Positions 1-6,462 of a stretch of 18,533 nucleotides of DNA are shown here, one piece after another. The translations under genes and the position numbers were made by a program. The stretch's first letter is position 1. Each line of letters opens with the position of its first letter. The stretch lies in assembly GCA_018712465.1 (NCBI GenBank), contig DVGY01000081.1:1-18533 (forward strand), written 5' to 3'. Under the pieces are notes generated by a model. The model ran no database searches and was not told where the DNA came from. It saw only the letters and a list, made by a program, of their open reading frames with translations. This stretch comes from Candidatus Egerieicola pullicola. Lineage in GTDB: Bacteria; Bacillota; Clostridia; Oscillospirales; Ruminococcaceae.

Positions 1-2
1 TG

Positions 3-1241
3 TGGGGCGACGGCCAGGGCAACAACATCTTCTCCATCTACAGTGAAAACACCTCCAACGGGGAAGAAAACCTCTACGCCAGCCACGAAACCATTGATTG
101 GCACCACCCCGATGCCAGCTACTACGATGAATTCACCGATCTGCTGAACTGGTACAACACCAACAGCGCGGACATCGCAGCGGATATGCAGACCTACCAG
201 AACACCTACGACCACACCGGCCAGTACAAGGCCAATGCGTACGGTGTGACTTCCGGTCAGGGCAGTAACACCGACTGGTCCGTGATCCCGAAATTTGCCG
301 CCGCCAACAGCTATGTGTCTGCGGAAGATGAAGAGAACACCGCCAGCGCAGCAGACGCCGCCATCTACATGGTAGCCCGGGAATGGATCCAGATTGCCCA
401 GAAATACAACGCCTATGCCTATGCGGATCCCCGTTATCAGTCTCAGGGCAAGTACACCTGGGCCTACAACGCCATCTCCAATCTCAGCGATTTGGGCGAC
501 TTCTCTTCGGTGATCCCCGCCACGGTGGATCAGTACGACGGTATGTTTGACGCAGTGAAGAGCACCGTGCTGTACGACATCAACCAAGGAACGGTCAAGG
601 ACGTCATCGGCGATGCCTTTGACCTGACCGATCTTTCCAGCTTTGCACTGACGGTGGGCGGCGTTGCAGCCACCAAGGAAGTCAACGGCAACACCATCAC
701 CTTCAACGGCGGCGACTATGTGGTGACCTACTACCCCGCCACCGAAGATCAGGCGGAATACTTCACCTGGGAAATCAAGGTACCGGTGGAAAGCACCGAC
801 AGCTTGCAGCTGACCTACACCCTGACCCTGGTGGACAAGTCCACTGTGCCCGGTGACTACACCGAACCCACCAACGAAGAGGCGGTGCTGGACTACACTT
901 CCACCACCGGGGAAACCGGCGAAGAGCCCTTCCCGGTTCCGGAAGTGACCTATACCGTTCCCGAAACCGATCCCACTCCCGATCCGGACCCCGATCCTGA
1001 TCCGGATCCCACTCCGGATCCCGATCCCGGCGTGGATCCCAATCCCGGCACCGACCCCGACACCGATCCGGACACCGACCCCGGCACCGAAACCCCCTCC
1101 GCTCCTTCCCAGCCCTCTGACTCCACCACCAGCCCCCAGACCGACGACAATGCGCCTCTGGGCCTGCTGACGGTTGTGGTCCTTGTGTCGGCCGGTGCTT
1201 TGGGCGGTCTCATGGTTCTGCGTAAGAGCCGCAAATCATAA
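3..1241 (+). CDS. Sortase-anchored vWA-type surface adhesin, C-terminal part
   Basis: The reading frame is open from the left edge (frame starting at base 3), so the N-terminus lies outside; 412 residues are visible. The segment around visible residues 190-310 resembles the part after a von Willebrand A domain in clostridial pilus-tip-like adhesins: a TVKDVIGDAFDL stretch, then beta-rich sequence with LTYTLTLVDK and a PTNEEAVLDYTSTTGETG stretch before PFPVPEVTY. A Pro/Asp/Thr-rich wall spacer follows. The C-terminus is a sorting signal: SPQTDD (an LPXTG variant), about 23 hydrophobic residues and a basic RKSRKS tail. Expected role: covalent attachment to peptidoglycan and adhesion. The vWA domain itself is not visible, so that name is by resemblance from memory. 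It is the only protein gene on the plus strand and is transcriptionally isolated by the terminator behind it. Confidence 0.75.
   Translation, partial: WGDGQGNNIFSIYSENTSNGEENLYASHETIDWHHPDASYYDEFTDLLNWYNTNSADIAADMQTYQNTYDHTGQYKANAYGVTSGQGSNTDWSVIPKFAAANSYVSAEDEENTASAADAAIYMVAREWIQIAQKYNAYAYADPRYQSQGKYTWAYNAISNLSDLGDFSSVIPATVDQYDGMFDAVKSTVLYDINQGTVKDVIGDAFDLTDLSSFALTVGGVAATKEVNGNTITFNGGDYVVTYYPATEDQAEYFTWEIKVPVESTDSLQLTYTLTLVDKSTVPGDYTEPTNEEAVLDYTSTTGETGEEPFPVPEVTYTVPETDPTPDPDPDPDPDPTPDPDPGVDPNPGTDPDTDPDTDPGTETPSAPSQPSDSTTSPQTDDNAPLGLLTVVVLVSAGALGGLMVLRKSRKS
958..1090 (+). repeat. Asp-Pro-rich coding repeat (wall spacer)
   Basis: An imperfect run of GATCC/GACCC-type codon pairs encodes DP, DPD, DTDPD and NPGTDP units. 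It is a low-complexity cell-wall-spanning spacer inside the surface protein, placed directly before the sorting signal. Such tracts commonly vary in length between strains. Confidence 0.85.
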
Positions 1242-1281
1242 TCCCTCAACCATCTTCTGAAAAACCAAATCCAAATATGGT

Positions 1282-1320
1282 CAGCGCGCTGGAATGTTGC
1301 TCCAGCGCGCTGTTTGTTTT
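1282..1320 (+). terminator. Intrinsic terminator of the surface-protein gene
   Basis: A perfect 12-base-pair stem (CAGCGCGCTGGA / TCCAGCGCGCTG) with a 7-base loop is followed by TTTGTTTT. It starts 40 bases after the stop codon. Confidence 0.93.
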
Positions 1321-1434
1321 GTCTATGGGAGGATAATGGGCATTACCAAAGAGGACGGTTCCCCGATTGCCTGGCCCAAGCTCCGGCCGGTTTTGGCTTT
1401 CCACGGCCAGGGACGCATTCAGGGGCAGGGAAAC

Positions 1435-1475
1435 AAAAAACCGGCGTTTCCGCCTGGGAAAAGCAGAAACACCGG
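1435..1475 (-). terminator. Intrinsic terminator of citrate synthase
   Basis: Read on the minus strand, CCGGTGTTTC pairs with GAAACGCCGG (one G-U pair) across a 15-base loop, then TTTTTT. It lies just after the stop of the citrate synthase gene. Confidence 0.8.
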
Positions 1476-1487
1476 GTATGGTTTCGT

Positions 1488-2861
1488 TTAATCTTCGGTC
1501 CGCTGAGGCATGGGACAGTATTCCCTGCGGGGGCAGACGTTCATGTAAGCCGGGCGGATGATCTTGCCCCGGTTGGACAGTTCTTCCAGCCGGTGGGCGC
1601 TCCATCCCGCAATCCGGGCGATGGCAAAGATGGGGGTGTACAGTTCCAGGGGCAGGCCCAGCATCCGGTACACAAAGCCGCTGTAGAAGTCCACGTTGGC
1701 GGAAACCCCTTTGTAGATCTTCCGCTCCTTGGCGATGACCTGGGGAGCCAGCCGCTCCACGTTTTCGTAGAGCTGGTACTCCTTTTCCAGGCCCTTTTCG
1801 TCCGAGAGCTTTTTCACAAACCGCTTGAACACCCGTGCCCGGGGGTCGGACAGGCTGTACACCGCGTGGCCCATGCCGTAGATCAAACCGGCGTGGTCAA
1901 AGGCTTCCTTGTGGAGGAGCTTAGTCAGGTAGGCGCTGACCTGGTCGTCGTCGTCCCAATCCGCCACCTGCTGCTTCATCTCCTCAAACATCTGCACCAC
2001 CTTCAGGTTGGCGCCGCCGTGACGGGGTCCCTTCAAGGAGCCCAGAGCCGCCGCAATCACCGAATAGGTGTCGGTGCCGGAACTGGTGACCACGTGGGTG
2101 GTGAAGGAGGAGTTGTTGCCGCCGCCGTGTTCCGCATGGAGCACCAGGGCGATGTCCAGCAGCCGGGCTTCCAGCTTGGTGTAGCTGTGGTCCGGGCGCA
2201 GGCAGTACAGGATATTTTCCGCGGTGGAAAGCTGAGGCTGGGGCTGGTGGATAAACAGGCTCTGGCCGCAGACATAGTGGTTGTAGGCCTGATAGCCGTA
2301 CACCGACAGCATGGGGAACAGAGCGATCAGCTCCAGGCACTGCCGCAGCACGTTGGGCAGGGAGATGTCGTTGGCGTTGTCGTCGTAGGAATACAGGGTC
2401 AGCACGCTGCGGGCCAGGGTGTTCATCATGTCCGGGCTGGGGGCTTTCATAATGATGTCCCGGACGAAGCTGGTGGGCAGGGTGCGGTAGCTGGCCAGCA
2501 CGTCCTCAAATTCTTCCAGCTGGCGCTTGGTGGGCATTCTGCCGAAGATCAGCAGGTAGGCGGTTTCTTCAAAACCGAATCGGTCCTCCTGAACAAAGCC
2601 GTTGACAATATCTTCTACGTCATAACCACGATAGTACAGTTTCCCGTCGCAGGGCACACTTTTTCCGTCCACCATTTTGCTGGAGCAGATTTCCGAAATG
2701 TTGGTCAAACCGGTCAGCACACCTTTTCCGTTCAGGTCCCGCAGGCCCCGTTTCACGTCATACTGCCGGTACAGTTCCTCACTGATGGGCTGGCCGATGC
2801 TGGAGGCTTCAAACAAATCCATGATTTCATCCATGGTTTTTTTGGGGGTTTGATTGAGCAA
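1488..2861 (-). CDS. gltA: Citrate synthase
   Basis: Condenses acetyl-CoA and oxaloacetate to citrate in the cytoplasm. The 457 residues contain the three catalytic positions of the family: His281 in GPRHGGAN, His332 in YGMGHAVYS and Asp391 in VSANVDFYSGF; HAEHGGGNNSS (242-252) is also typical. The start codon is TTG (2859-2861), chosen because GGAGG lies 7 bases upstream; the first ATG is only at codon 10 and lacks such a site. The length is slightly above the usual 370-430, owing to an N-terminal extension common in clostridial type enzymes. It stands alone with its own promoter and terminator. Aconitase and isocitrate dehydrogenase genes are not adjacent. In a fermenting anaerobe the likely job is the oxidative branch to 2-oxoglutarate and glutamate (inference). 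Confidence 0.95.
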   Translation of the reverse strand: MLNQTPKKTMDEIMDLFEASSIGQPISEELYRQYDVKRGLRDLNGKGVLTGLTNISEICSSKMVDGKSVPCDGKLYYRGYDVEDIVNGFVQEDRFGFEETAYLLIFGRMPTKRQLEEFEDVLASYRTLPTSFVRDIIMKAPSPDMMNTLARSVLTLYSYDDNANDISLPNVLRQCLELIALFPMLSVYGYQAYNHYVCGQSLFIHQPQPQLSTAENILYCLRPDHSYTKLEARLLDIALVLHAEHGGGNNSSFTTHVVTSSGTDTYSVIAAALGSLKGPRHGGANLKVVQMFEEMKQQVADWDDDDQVSAYLTKLLHKEAFDHAGLIYGMGHAVYSLSDPRARVFKRFVKKLSDEKGLEKEYQLYENVERLAPQVIAKERKIYKGVSANVDFYSGFVYRMLGLPLELYTPIFAIARIAGWSAHRLEELSNRGKIIRPAYMNVCPRREYCPMPQRTED

Positions 2862-2893
2862 TATGATTCCTCCTTTTCAAATCTTATGGGAGC

Positions 2894-2930
2894 CGGATGT
2901 GCAAAGTCATCCGCGTTTACAATTATTTTA
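2894..2930 (-). promoter_or_regulatory. Probable extended -10 promoter and leader hairpin of citrate synthase
   Basis: On the minus strand TGC-TAAAAT (TAAAAT at 2925-2930) fits an extended -10 element. I see no good -35 at 17 bases. The predicted leader holds a small hairpin, CGGATG / CATCCG with an 8-base loop (2894-2913). Whether that hairpin regulates anything is unknown. Confidence 0.35.
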
Positions 2931-3008
2931 GCAAAATTTCATGAACAGCTTATCCAAAAAGTTTGAATAATTTGTGATAGGCATTTGCCCGTTCAAACCA
3001 AAATGATC

Positions 3009-3050
3009 AAAAAAATTCAGGACCCAAGGAAAAAATCCCGGGATCCTGAA
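3009..3050 (-). terminator. Intrinsic terminator after the small membrane protein
   Basis: On the minus strand TTCAGGATCC pairs with GGGTCCTGAA (one wobble pair) over a 15-base loop and is followed by seven T. It lies 15 bases past the stop and probably ends the GH13/membrane-protein transcript. Confidence 0.88.
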
Positions 3051-3064
3051 CAAAAAAACTTAAT

Positions 3065-3373
3065 TTACGGAAGTTTGGATTTAAACTGGCCCAATTCCTC
3101 TTTGATGGTGCGGTTTTGGGCGTCCTGGGTGAACTTAGCCTCCTCTTGGCGGTGTTTGTCCCACAATTTCAGCAGGACAAAGGCAATCAAAAACGCAACC
3201 TGCACTCCCAGGCTCAGGTAGGACCACCAGGCGGCGTCCACCAGGTACCCCATCATGGTGCAGGGAGCCCACACCGCCAGCACCAGCCGGTAGGCCTTGG
3301 GTTCGCACCAAAACCGAAAGAGAAAAAATGCAGCAGCAATCACAACAAAGATGGTATGATAGGGCAGTGACAT
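3065..3373 (-). CDS. Small hydrophobic membrane protein, unknown function
   Basis: 102 residues, not recognised. About residues 4-22, 28-48 and 50-70 are hydrophobic enough to be membrane segments. The C-terminal 30 residues (from KLWDKHRQEE) are charged and probably cytoplasmic. It starts with ATG behind a weak GGGG-type ribosome site. It begins 51 bases after the stop of the GH13 gene, with no terminator between them and a strong terminator after it, so the two are probably cotranscribed. No catalytic motif is visible. A role linked to sugar use is only a guess from position. Confidence 0.65.
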   Translation of the reverse strand: MSLPYHTIFVVIAAAFFLFRFWCEPKAYRLVLAVWAPCTMMGYLVDAAWWSYLSLGVQVAFLIAFVLLKLWDKHRQEEAKFTQDAQNRTIKEELGQFKSKLP

Positions 3374-3424
3374 GAACGCACCCCGCCTTCCTTTCCAAAA
3401 CTAAAATCCATGTGTAACGGTTTC

Positions 3425-5020
3425 TCAAAATCCCTGGCTGTCTTCCGGTTCTGCGGGACGGTAGAGCAGCAGCAAACCGGTTTCCCGGTCCACGTTCACC
3501 ACCCGTTCCTTCCAGGTGCAGACCCCGCCCAGTTGATACAGCACCTGGACTTCCTCTTCCTTCCAGGGAAGGGTGTACTGGTAGCTCTGGTTGGAGGGAT
3601 TGAGAATGACGATGATGTCCTCTTCCTGGTTCTTGCGGCGGTACACCAGAGGATAGGGTTCCACCTCCCCGGCCAAAAATTCCACCGGGGCATTGCTTTG
3701 CAGGGCCGAATGGGCCAAGCGCAGGTTAATCAGCTTCTGCACCGTGTGGTACAGGGAGCCGGGAGCAATCTGCTGGGTCTGCACCGTGGGACGGAAGGGG
3801 TTGGGGTCGATGGGCAGGTACAGCATTTCCTTGGCTGCGGTGGAAAATCCAGCATTGACCCCATCGTCCCACTGCATGGGAGTCCGGGAGCCGGTGCGGT
3901 GATAGCCCCCTTCCTTGGAGGGCAGGTTTTCCAGATACCGCATTCCGATTTCGTCCCCGTAATAGATAAAGGGGGCGCCGGGCATGGTGAGCAGGAAGAG
4001 GAAGGCCAGCTTGCTTTCCTCTTCATCCAAAAAGTAGGACATCCGCTCCATGTCGTGGTTGCCGCTGGGCAGACAGATCAAGCCCTCCCCCCCGCATTCC
4101 TGGACAAATTCCTGATACTTCATCAAAAATCCGCCGATCTCTCCCTTGCCTTTCCGGGAGAAGTAGGGGGCGTTGGACCGGAACAGTTCCCAGTACCGGG
4201 AAGGGCCGAAGTGGAGCAGAAAGTCCATGTGGAAGCCCCCCCGCAGCGCCCGGCCGGGGTTGCCCCATTCGGAAATCAAGGCGGCGTCGGGGTAGTTTTC
4301 ATCCAGGAAGGCCCGCACCTTCTGCCACAGGCGGATGGTGGCTTCCTGATCGGGGTCATTTTTCACCAAGCTCCCCGCCATATCCACCCGGAAGCCGTCG
4401 CAGCCCATCTTCAGCCAGAAATCCATCACCTGGATCATGGCGTTGAGGGTGGCCTGGGCTTCGGGAGAATCGGAGGACTTCTGCCAGGGCTTCGCCGGGT
4501 CGGGGTTGGCAAAGCCGTAGTTCAGGGCGGGCTGGGTGGAGAAGAAGTTCACCGCACAGCTTCCGTTTCGGGGGGAGATGCCCCGCAAACAGCCGGTGGT
4601 GTTTTCCACCCCGTTGAAGTCCTCCCAGATGGAGTCGGTCCAGAGGTAACGGTGGGTATACTCATTTTCCTCCGGCTTCATGGACTCCAAAAACCAGGGG
4701 TGTTCCACCGAAGTGTGGCCGGGGACCAGGTCCAGAATCAACCGCATTTTCCGGCGGTGAACCTGATCCAAAAGCTGTTTCATATCTTGATTGGTGCCGT
4801 ACCGGGGGGCGATGCGGCAGTAGTTTCTCACATCATATCCTGCATCTGCAAAGGGAGAGTCAAAGCAGGGGTTGAGCCAGATGGCGTTGCAGCCCAGCTG
4901 CTGAATGTAATCCAGGCGCTGAATGATGCCCTGGAGATCCCCGATTCCATCCCCGTTGCTGTCCTGGAAGGATTGGGGATAAATTTCATAAAAAATTGCA
5001 TTGTCAAGCCAATTCGGCAT
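3425..5020 (-). CDS. GH13 alpha-glucosidase/alpha-amylase family enzyme
   Basis: 531 residues from ATG at 5018-5020. That start was chosen because AAAGGAGG lies 7 bases upstream and the fold begins at once (YEIYPQSFQDSNGDGIGD, residues 11-28, including the calcium-loop pattern). An in-frame upstream extension to 5095 covers the promoter and is not credible. The (beta/alpha)8 catalytic residues are visible: nucleophile Asp213 in DGFRVDMA, acid/base Glu251 in LISEWG, and transition-state Asp323 in SGNHDMERM. FIYYGDEIGMRY is also typical. The sequence is closest in feel to oligo-1,6-glucosidase / alpha-glucosidase enzymes, and the exact substrate cannot be told. There is no signal peptide, so it acts in the cytoplasm on imported alpha-glucosides. 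It probably forms an operon with the small membrane protein behind it. Confidence 0.92.
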   Translation of the reverse strand: MPNWLDNAIFYEIYPQSFQDSNGDGIGDLQGIIQRLDYIQQLGCNAIWLNPCFDSPFADAGYDVRNYCRIAPRYGTNQDMKQLLDQVHRRKMRLILDLVPGHTSVEHPWFLESMKPEENEYTHRYLWTDSIWEDFNGVENTTGCLRGISPRNGSCAVNFFSTQPALNYGFANPDPAKPWQKSSDSPEAQATLNAMIQVMDFWLKMGCDGFRVDMAGSLVKNDPDQEATIRLWQKVRAFLDENYPDAALISEWGNPGRALRGGFHMDFLLHFGPSRYWELFRSNAPYFSRKGKGEIGGFLMKYQEFVQECGGEGLICLPSGNHDMERMSYFLDEEESKLAFLFLLTMPGAPFIYYGDEIGMRYLENLPSKEGGYHRTGSRTPMQWDDGVNAGFSTAAKEMLYLPIDPNPFRPTVQTQQIAPGSLYHTVQKLINLRLAHSALQSNAPVEFLAGEVEPYPLVYRRKNQEEDIIVILNPSNQSYQYTLPWKEEEVQVLYQLGGVCTWKERVVNVDRETGLLLLYRPAEPEDSQGF

Positions 5021-5048
5021 GGGAGATCCTCCTTTTTGCTTTTCTTCT

Positions 5049-5077
5049 AGTATACCTGTTCCCTTCCCGGAATGCAA
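5049..5077 (-). promoter_or_regulatory. Sigma-A promoter of the GH13 gene with an overlapping inverted repeat
   Basis: On the minus strand TTGCAT (5072-5077) is followed after 17 bases by TATACT (5049-5054), about 30 bases before the GH13 start codon. CGGAAT / ATTCCG arms with a 9-base spacer (about 5069-5089) overlap the -35 region, as an operator could, but this is short and may be chance. Confidence 0.65.
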
Positions 5078-5129
5078 GCAAAATTCCGAAAACAATGGGG
5101 AAAACCGCCGGAACGGAAGGTCTCACCGG

Positions 5130-5528
5130 TCACTTCTTTTTGTTGGACGAGGCGGGCTTTTCCCACTCCATCGGGAGATAGGGGACGCCGTTGGGGTGGA
5201 ACACCCGCACAGCGGTGCCGGTTTTTTTGCACTGGTCCATCACATAGCGGGTGCCCCGGGACTTGCCGTCCCACACCGCCAGCACCAGATCCGCCTGCTT
5301 TACAATTTCCCGGTTGCGCACCAAAGGCGCACCCCGGCCGTACCGGGCGTAATCCGGCAGATACTCCCAGCAGGGAACCCCCCGCTGATCCGCCAGCTGC
5401 ACCGCCATCTGGTCCACGCCCCGGGCGCCGCCGGAGACAAACCCGTCGCAGTCCGGAGGCACCTGCCCGTCCAGCCAATCCAGCTGGGACAAATCCACAT
5501 CCCGGCTGCCTACAATCGCTACTTTCAC
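5130..5528 (-). CDS. SLOG-fold (DprA/YspA-like) nucleotide-binding protein
   Basis: 132 residues. The Rossmann-like SLOG signature is visible: VAIVGSRDV at the N-terminus, SGGARGVDQMA (residues about 32-42), LVRNREIVKQADLVLAVWDG, and SRGTRYVMDQCKK near the end. Family members bind nucleotides or nucleotide-derived ligands, and the function of this small stand-alone type is not established. The start is GTG (5526-5528) with GGAGG 7 bases upstream. It lies 81 bases after the transaldolase stop, beyond a terminator, so expression may depend on read-through or an unseen promoter. A Lys/Ser tail (ASSNKKK) ends the protein. Some SLOG proteins take part in phage defence or stress signalling, but nothing here shows that. 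Confidence 0.8.
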   Translation of the reverse strand: MKVAIVGSRDVDLSQLDWLDGQVPPDCDGFVSGGARGVDQMAVQLADQRGVPCWEYLPDYARYGRGAPLVRNREIVKQADLVLAVWDGKSRGTRYVMDQCKKTGTAVRVFHPNGVPYLPMEWEKPASSNKKK

Positions 5529-5557
5529 AACATTCCCTCCTACTCTTTTTGGATAAG

Positions 5558-5584
5558 AAAAACGGACCTGGAAAGGCAGGCCCG
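5558..5584 (-). terminator. Intrinsic terminator of the transaldolase gene
   Basis: On the minus strand CGGGCCTG pairs with CAGGTCCG (one wobble) over a 6-base loop and is followed by TTTTTC. It lies between the transaldolase and the SLOG gene. Confidence 0.75.
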
Positions 5585-5609
5585 CTTTTGGAAGAACAAA
5601 GATCGGTCA

Positions 5610-6263
5610 TTATTCGCCAAATACCGCTTTGTAGTCCTTCTGGAACTTTTCGATGCCCTGATCGGTCAGGGGGTGTTTAATCATCTGCATCAGCACCTTG
5701 TAAGGCACGGTGGCGATGTCGGCGCCGGCAGCGGCACAGTCGATCACGTGGATGGGGTTGCGCACGCTGGCGGAGATGATCTGGCAGTCAATGTCATGTA
5801 CGGCAAAGATCTCGGCGATGGAGCGGATCAAATCGATGCCGGGCATGGAAATATCATCCAAACGGCCCAGGAAGGGGGAAACATAGGTTGCTCCGGCGCG
5901 GGCAGCCAGCAGAGCCTGAGCAGCGCTGAACACCAGGGTCACATTGGTCTTGATGCCTTCGGAATGCAGCACCTTGACAGCCTTCAAACCTTCCGCGGTC
6001 ATGGGGATTTTCACCACCATGTTGGGGTGGATGGCAGCGATTTCCCGGCCTTCGGCGATCATGCCGGCAGCGTCGGTGGTGGTGGCTTTCACTTCGCCGC
6101 TGATGGGGCCGTCCACGATGCTGGTGATTTCCTTGATGACTTCGTTGAAGTCACGGCCTTCCTTGGCAATCAGGGAAGGGTTGGTGGTCACGCCGCAGAT
6201 AATGCCCATATCATTGGCTTCACGGATTTCATTTACGTCCGCAGTGTCAATAAAAAATCTCAT
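5610..6263 (-). CDS. tal: Small transaldolase (TalC/FSA family)
   Basis: 217 residues, full length for the short transaldolase family. It transfers dihydroxyacetone units between sugar phosphates in the non-oxidative pentose phosphate pathway. The Schiff-base lysine is Lys85 in VVKIPMT; FIDTADVNEI and GVTTNPSL are the N-terminal signatures. Glu57 (in SGEVKATT) sits where E. coli fructose-6-phosphate aldolase has Gln59, which favours transaldolase over aldolase activity (recalled comparison). ATG start with AGGAGG 9 bases upstream. It is monocistronic, with a strong promoter and a terminator. Confidence 0.93.
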   Translation of the reverse strand: MRFFIDTADVNEIREANDMGIICGVTTNPSLIAKEGRDFNEVIKEITSIVDGPISGEVKATTTDAAGMIAEGREIAAIHPNMVVKIPMTAEGLKAVKVLHSEGIKTNVTLVFSAAQALLAARAGATYVSPFLGRLDDISMPGIDLIRSIAEIFAVHDIDCQIISASVRNPIHVIDCAAAGADIATVPYKVLMQMIKHPLTDQGIEKFQKDYKAVFGE

Positions 6264-6319
6264 TGTTCTGTTCCTCCTGTTTTTTAAGCCGTGGCAGTAC
6301 CATAGCTGAATGTAACCTT

Positions 6320-6348
6320 ATTATAGTACTTTTCGGGCCATACGTCAA
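6320..6348 (-). promoter_or_regulatory. Strong sigma-A promoter of the transaldolase gene
   Basis: On the minus strand TTGACG (6343-6348), a 17-base spacer and TATAAT (6320-6325). Ten of twelve or more positions match consensus. The leader to the ATG is about 50 bases. Confidence 0.93.
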
Positions 6349-6432
6349 GTAAAAGGAAAAATTTCGTTGTAATTTTAGAGAAAACTTACAAACTTCTTCC
6401 CCTGGGTTTTGGGTAAGGGACAAAACAAGGAA

Positions 6433-6454
6433 GCGGCCCTCCTAAGAGAGCCGC
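6433..6454 (-). terminator. Probable terminator of the flavodiiron gene
   Basis: On the minus strand GCGGCTCTC pairs with GAGGGCCGC (one wobble) over a TTAG loop, 8 bases after the stop. The following tract TTCCTTGTTTTG is T-rich but interrupted. Confidence 0.72.
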
Positions 6455-6462
6455 CGAACAAG

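Noticed and set aside
958..1090. Repeats that could be read as a CRISPR or tandem-repeat locus
   Set aside because: The units are short, irregular and in frame, and encode the Asp-Pro spacer. There are no spacers of constant length.
1314..2966. 550-codon open frame on the plus strand
   Set aside because: It is antisense to citrate synthase, whose catalytic motifs are all intact. The frame is rich in His, Val and Gly as expected for reverse reading of GC-rich codons, and it has no ribosome site.
3410..5050. 546-codon open frame on the plus strand
   Set aside because: Antisense shadow of the GH13 gene.
5021..5129. Possible terminator after the SLOG gene
   Set aside because: Only a four-base stem is available (CCGG / CCGG) with a large loop, which is too weak to call.
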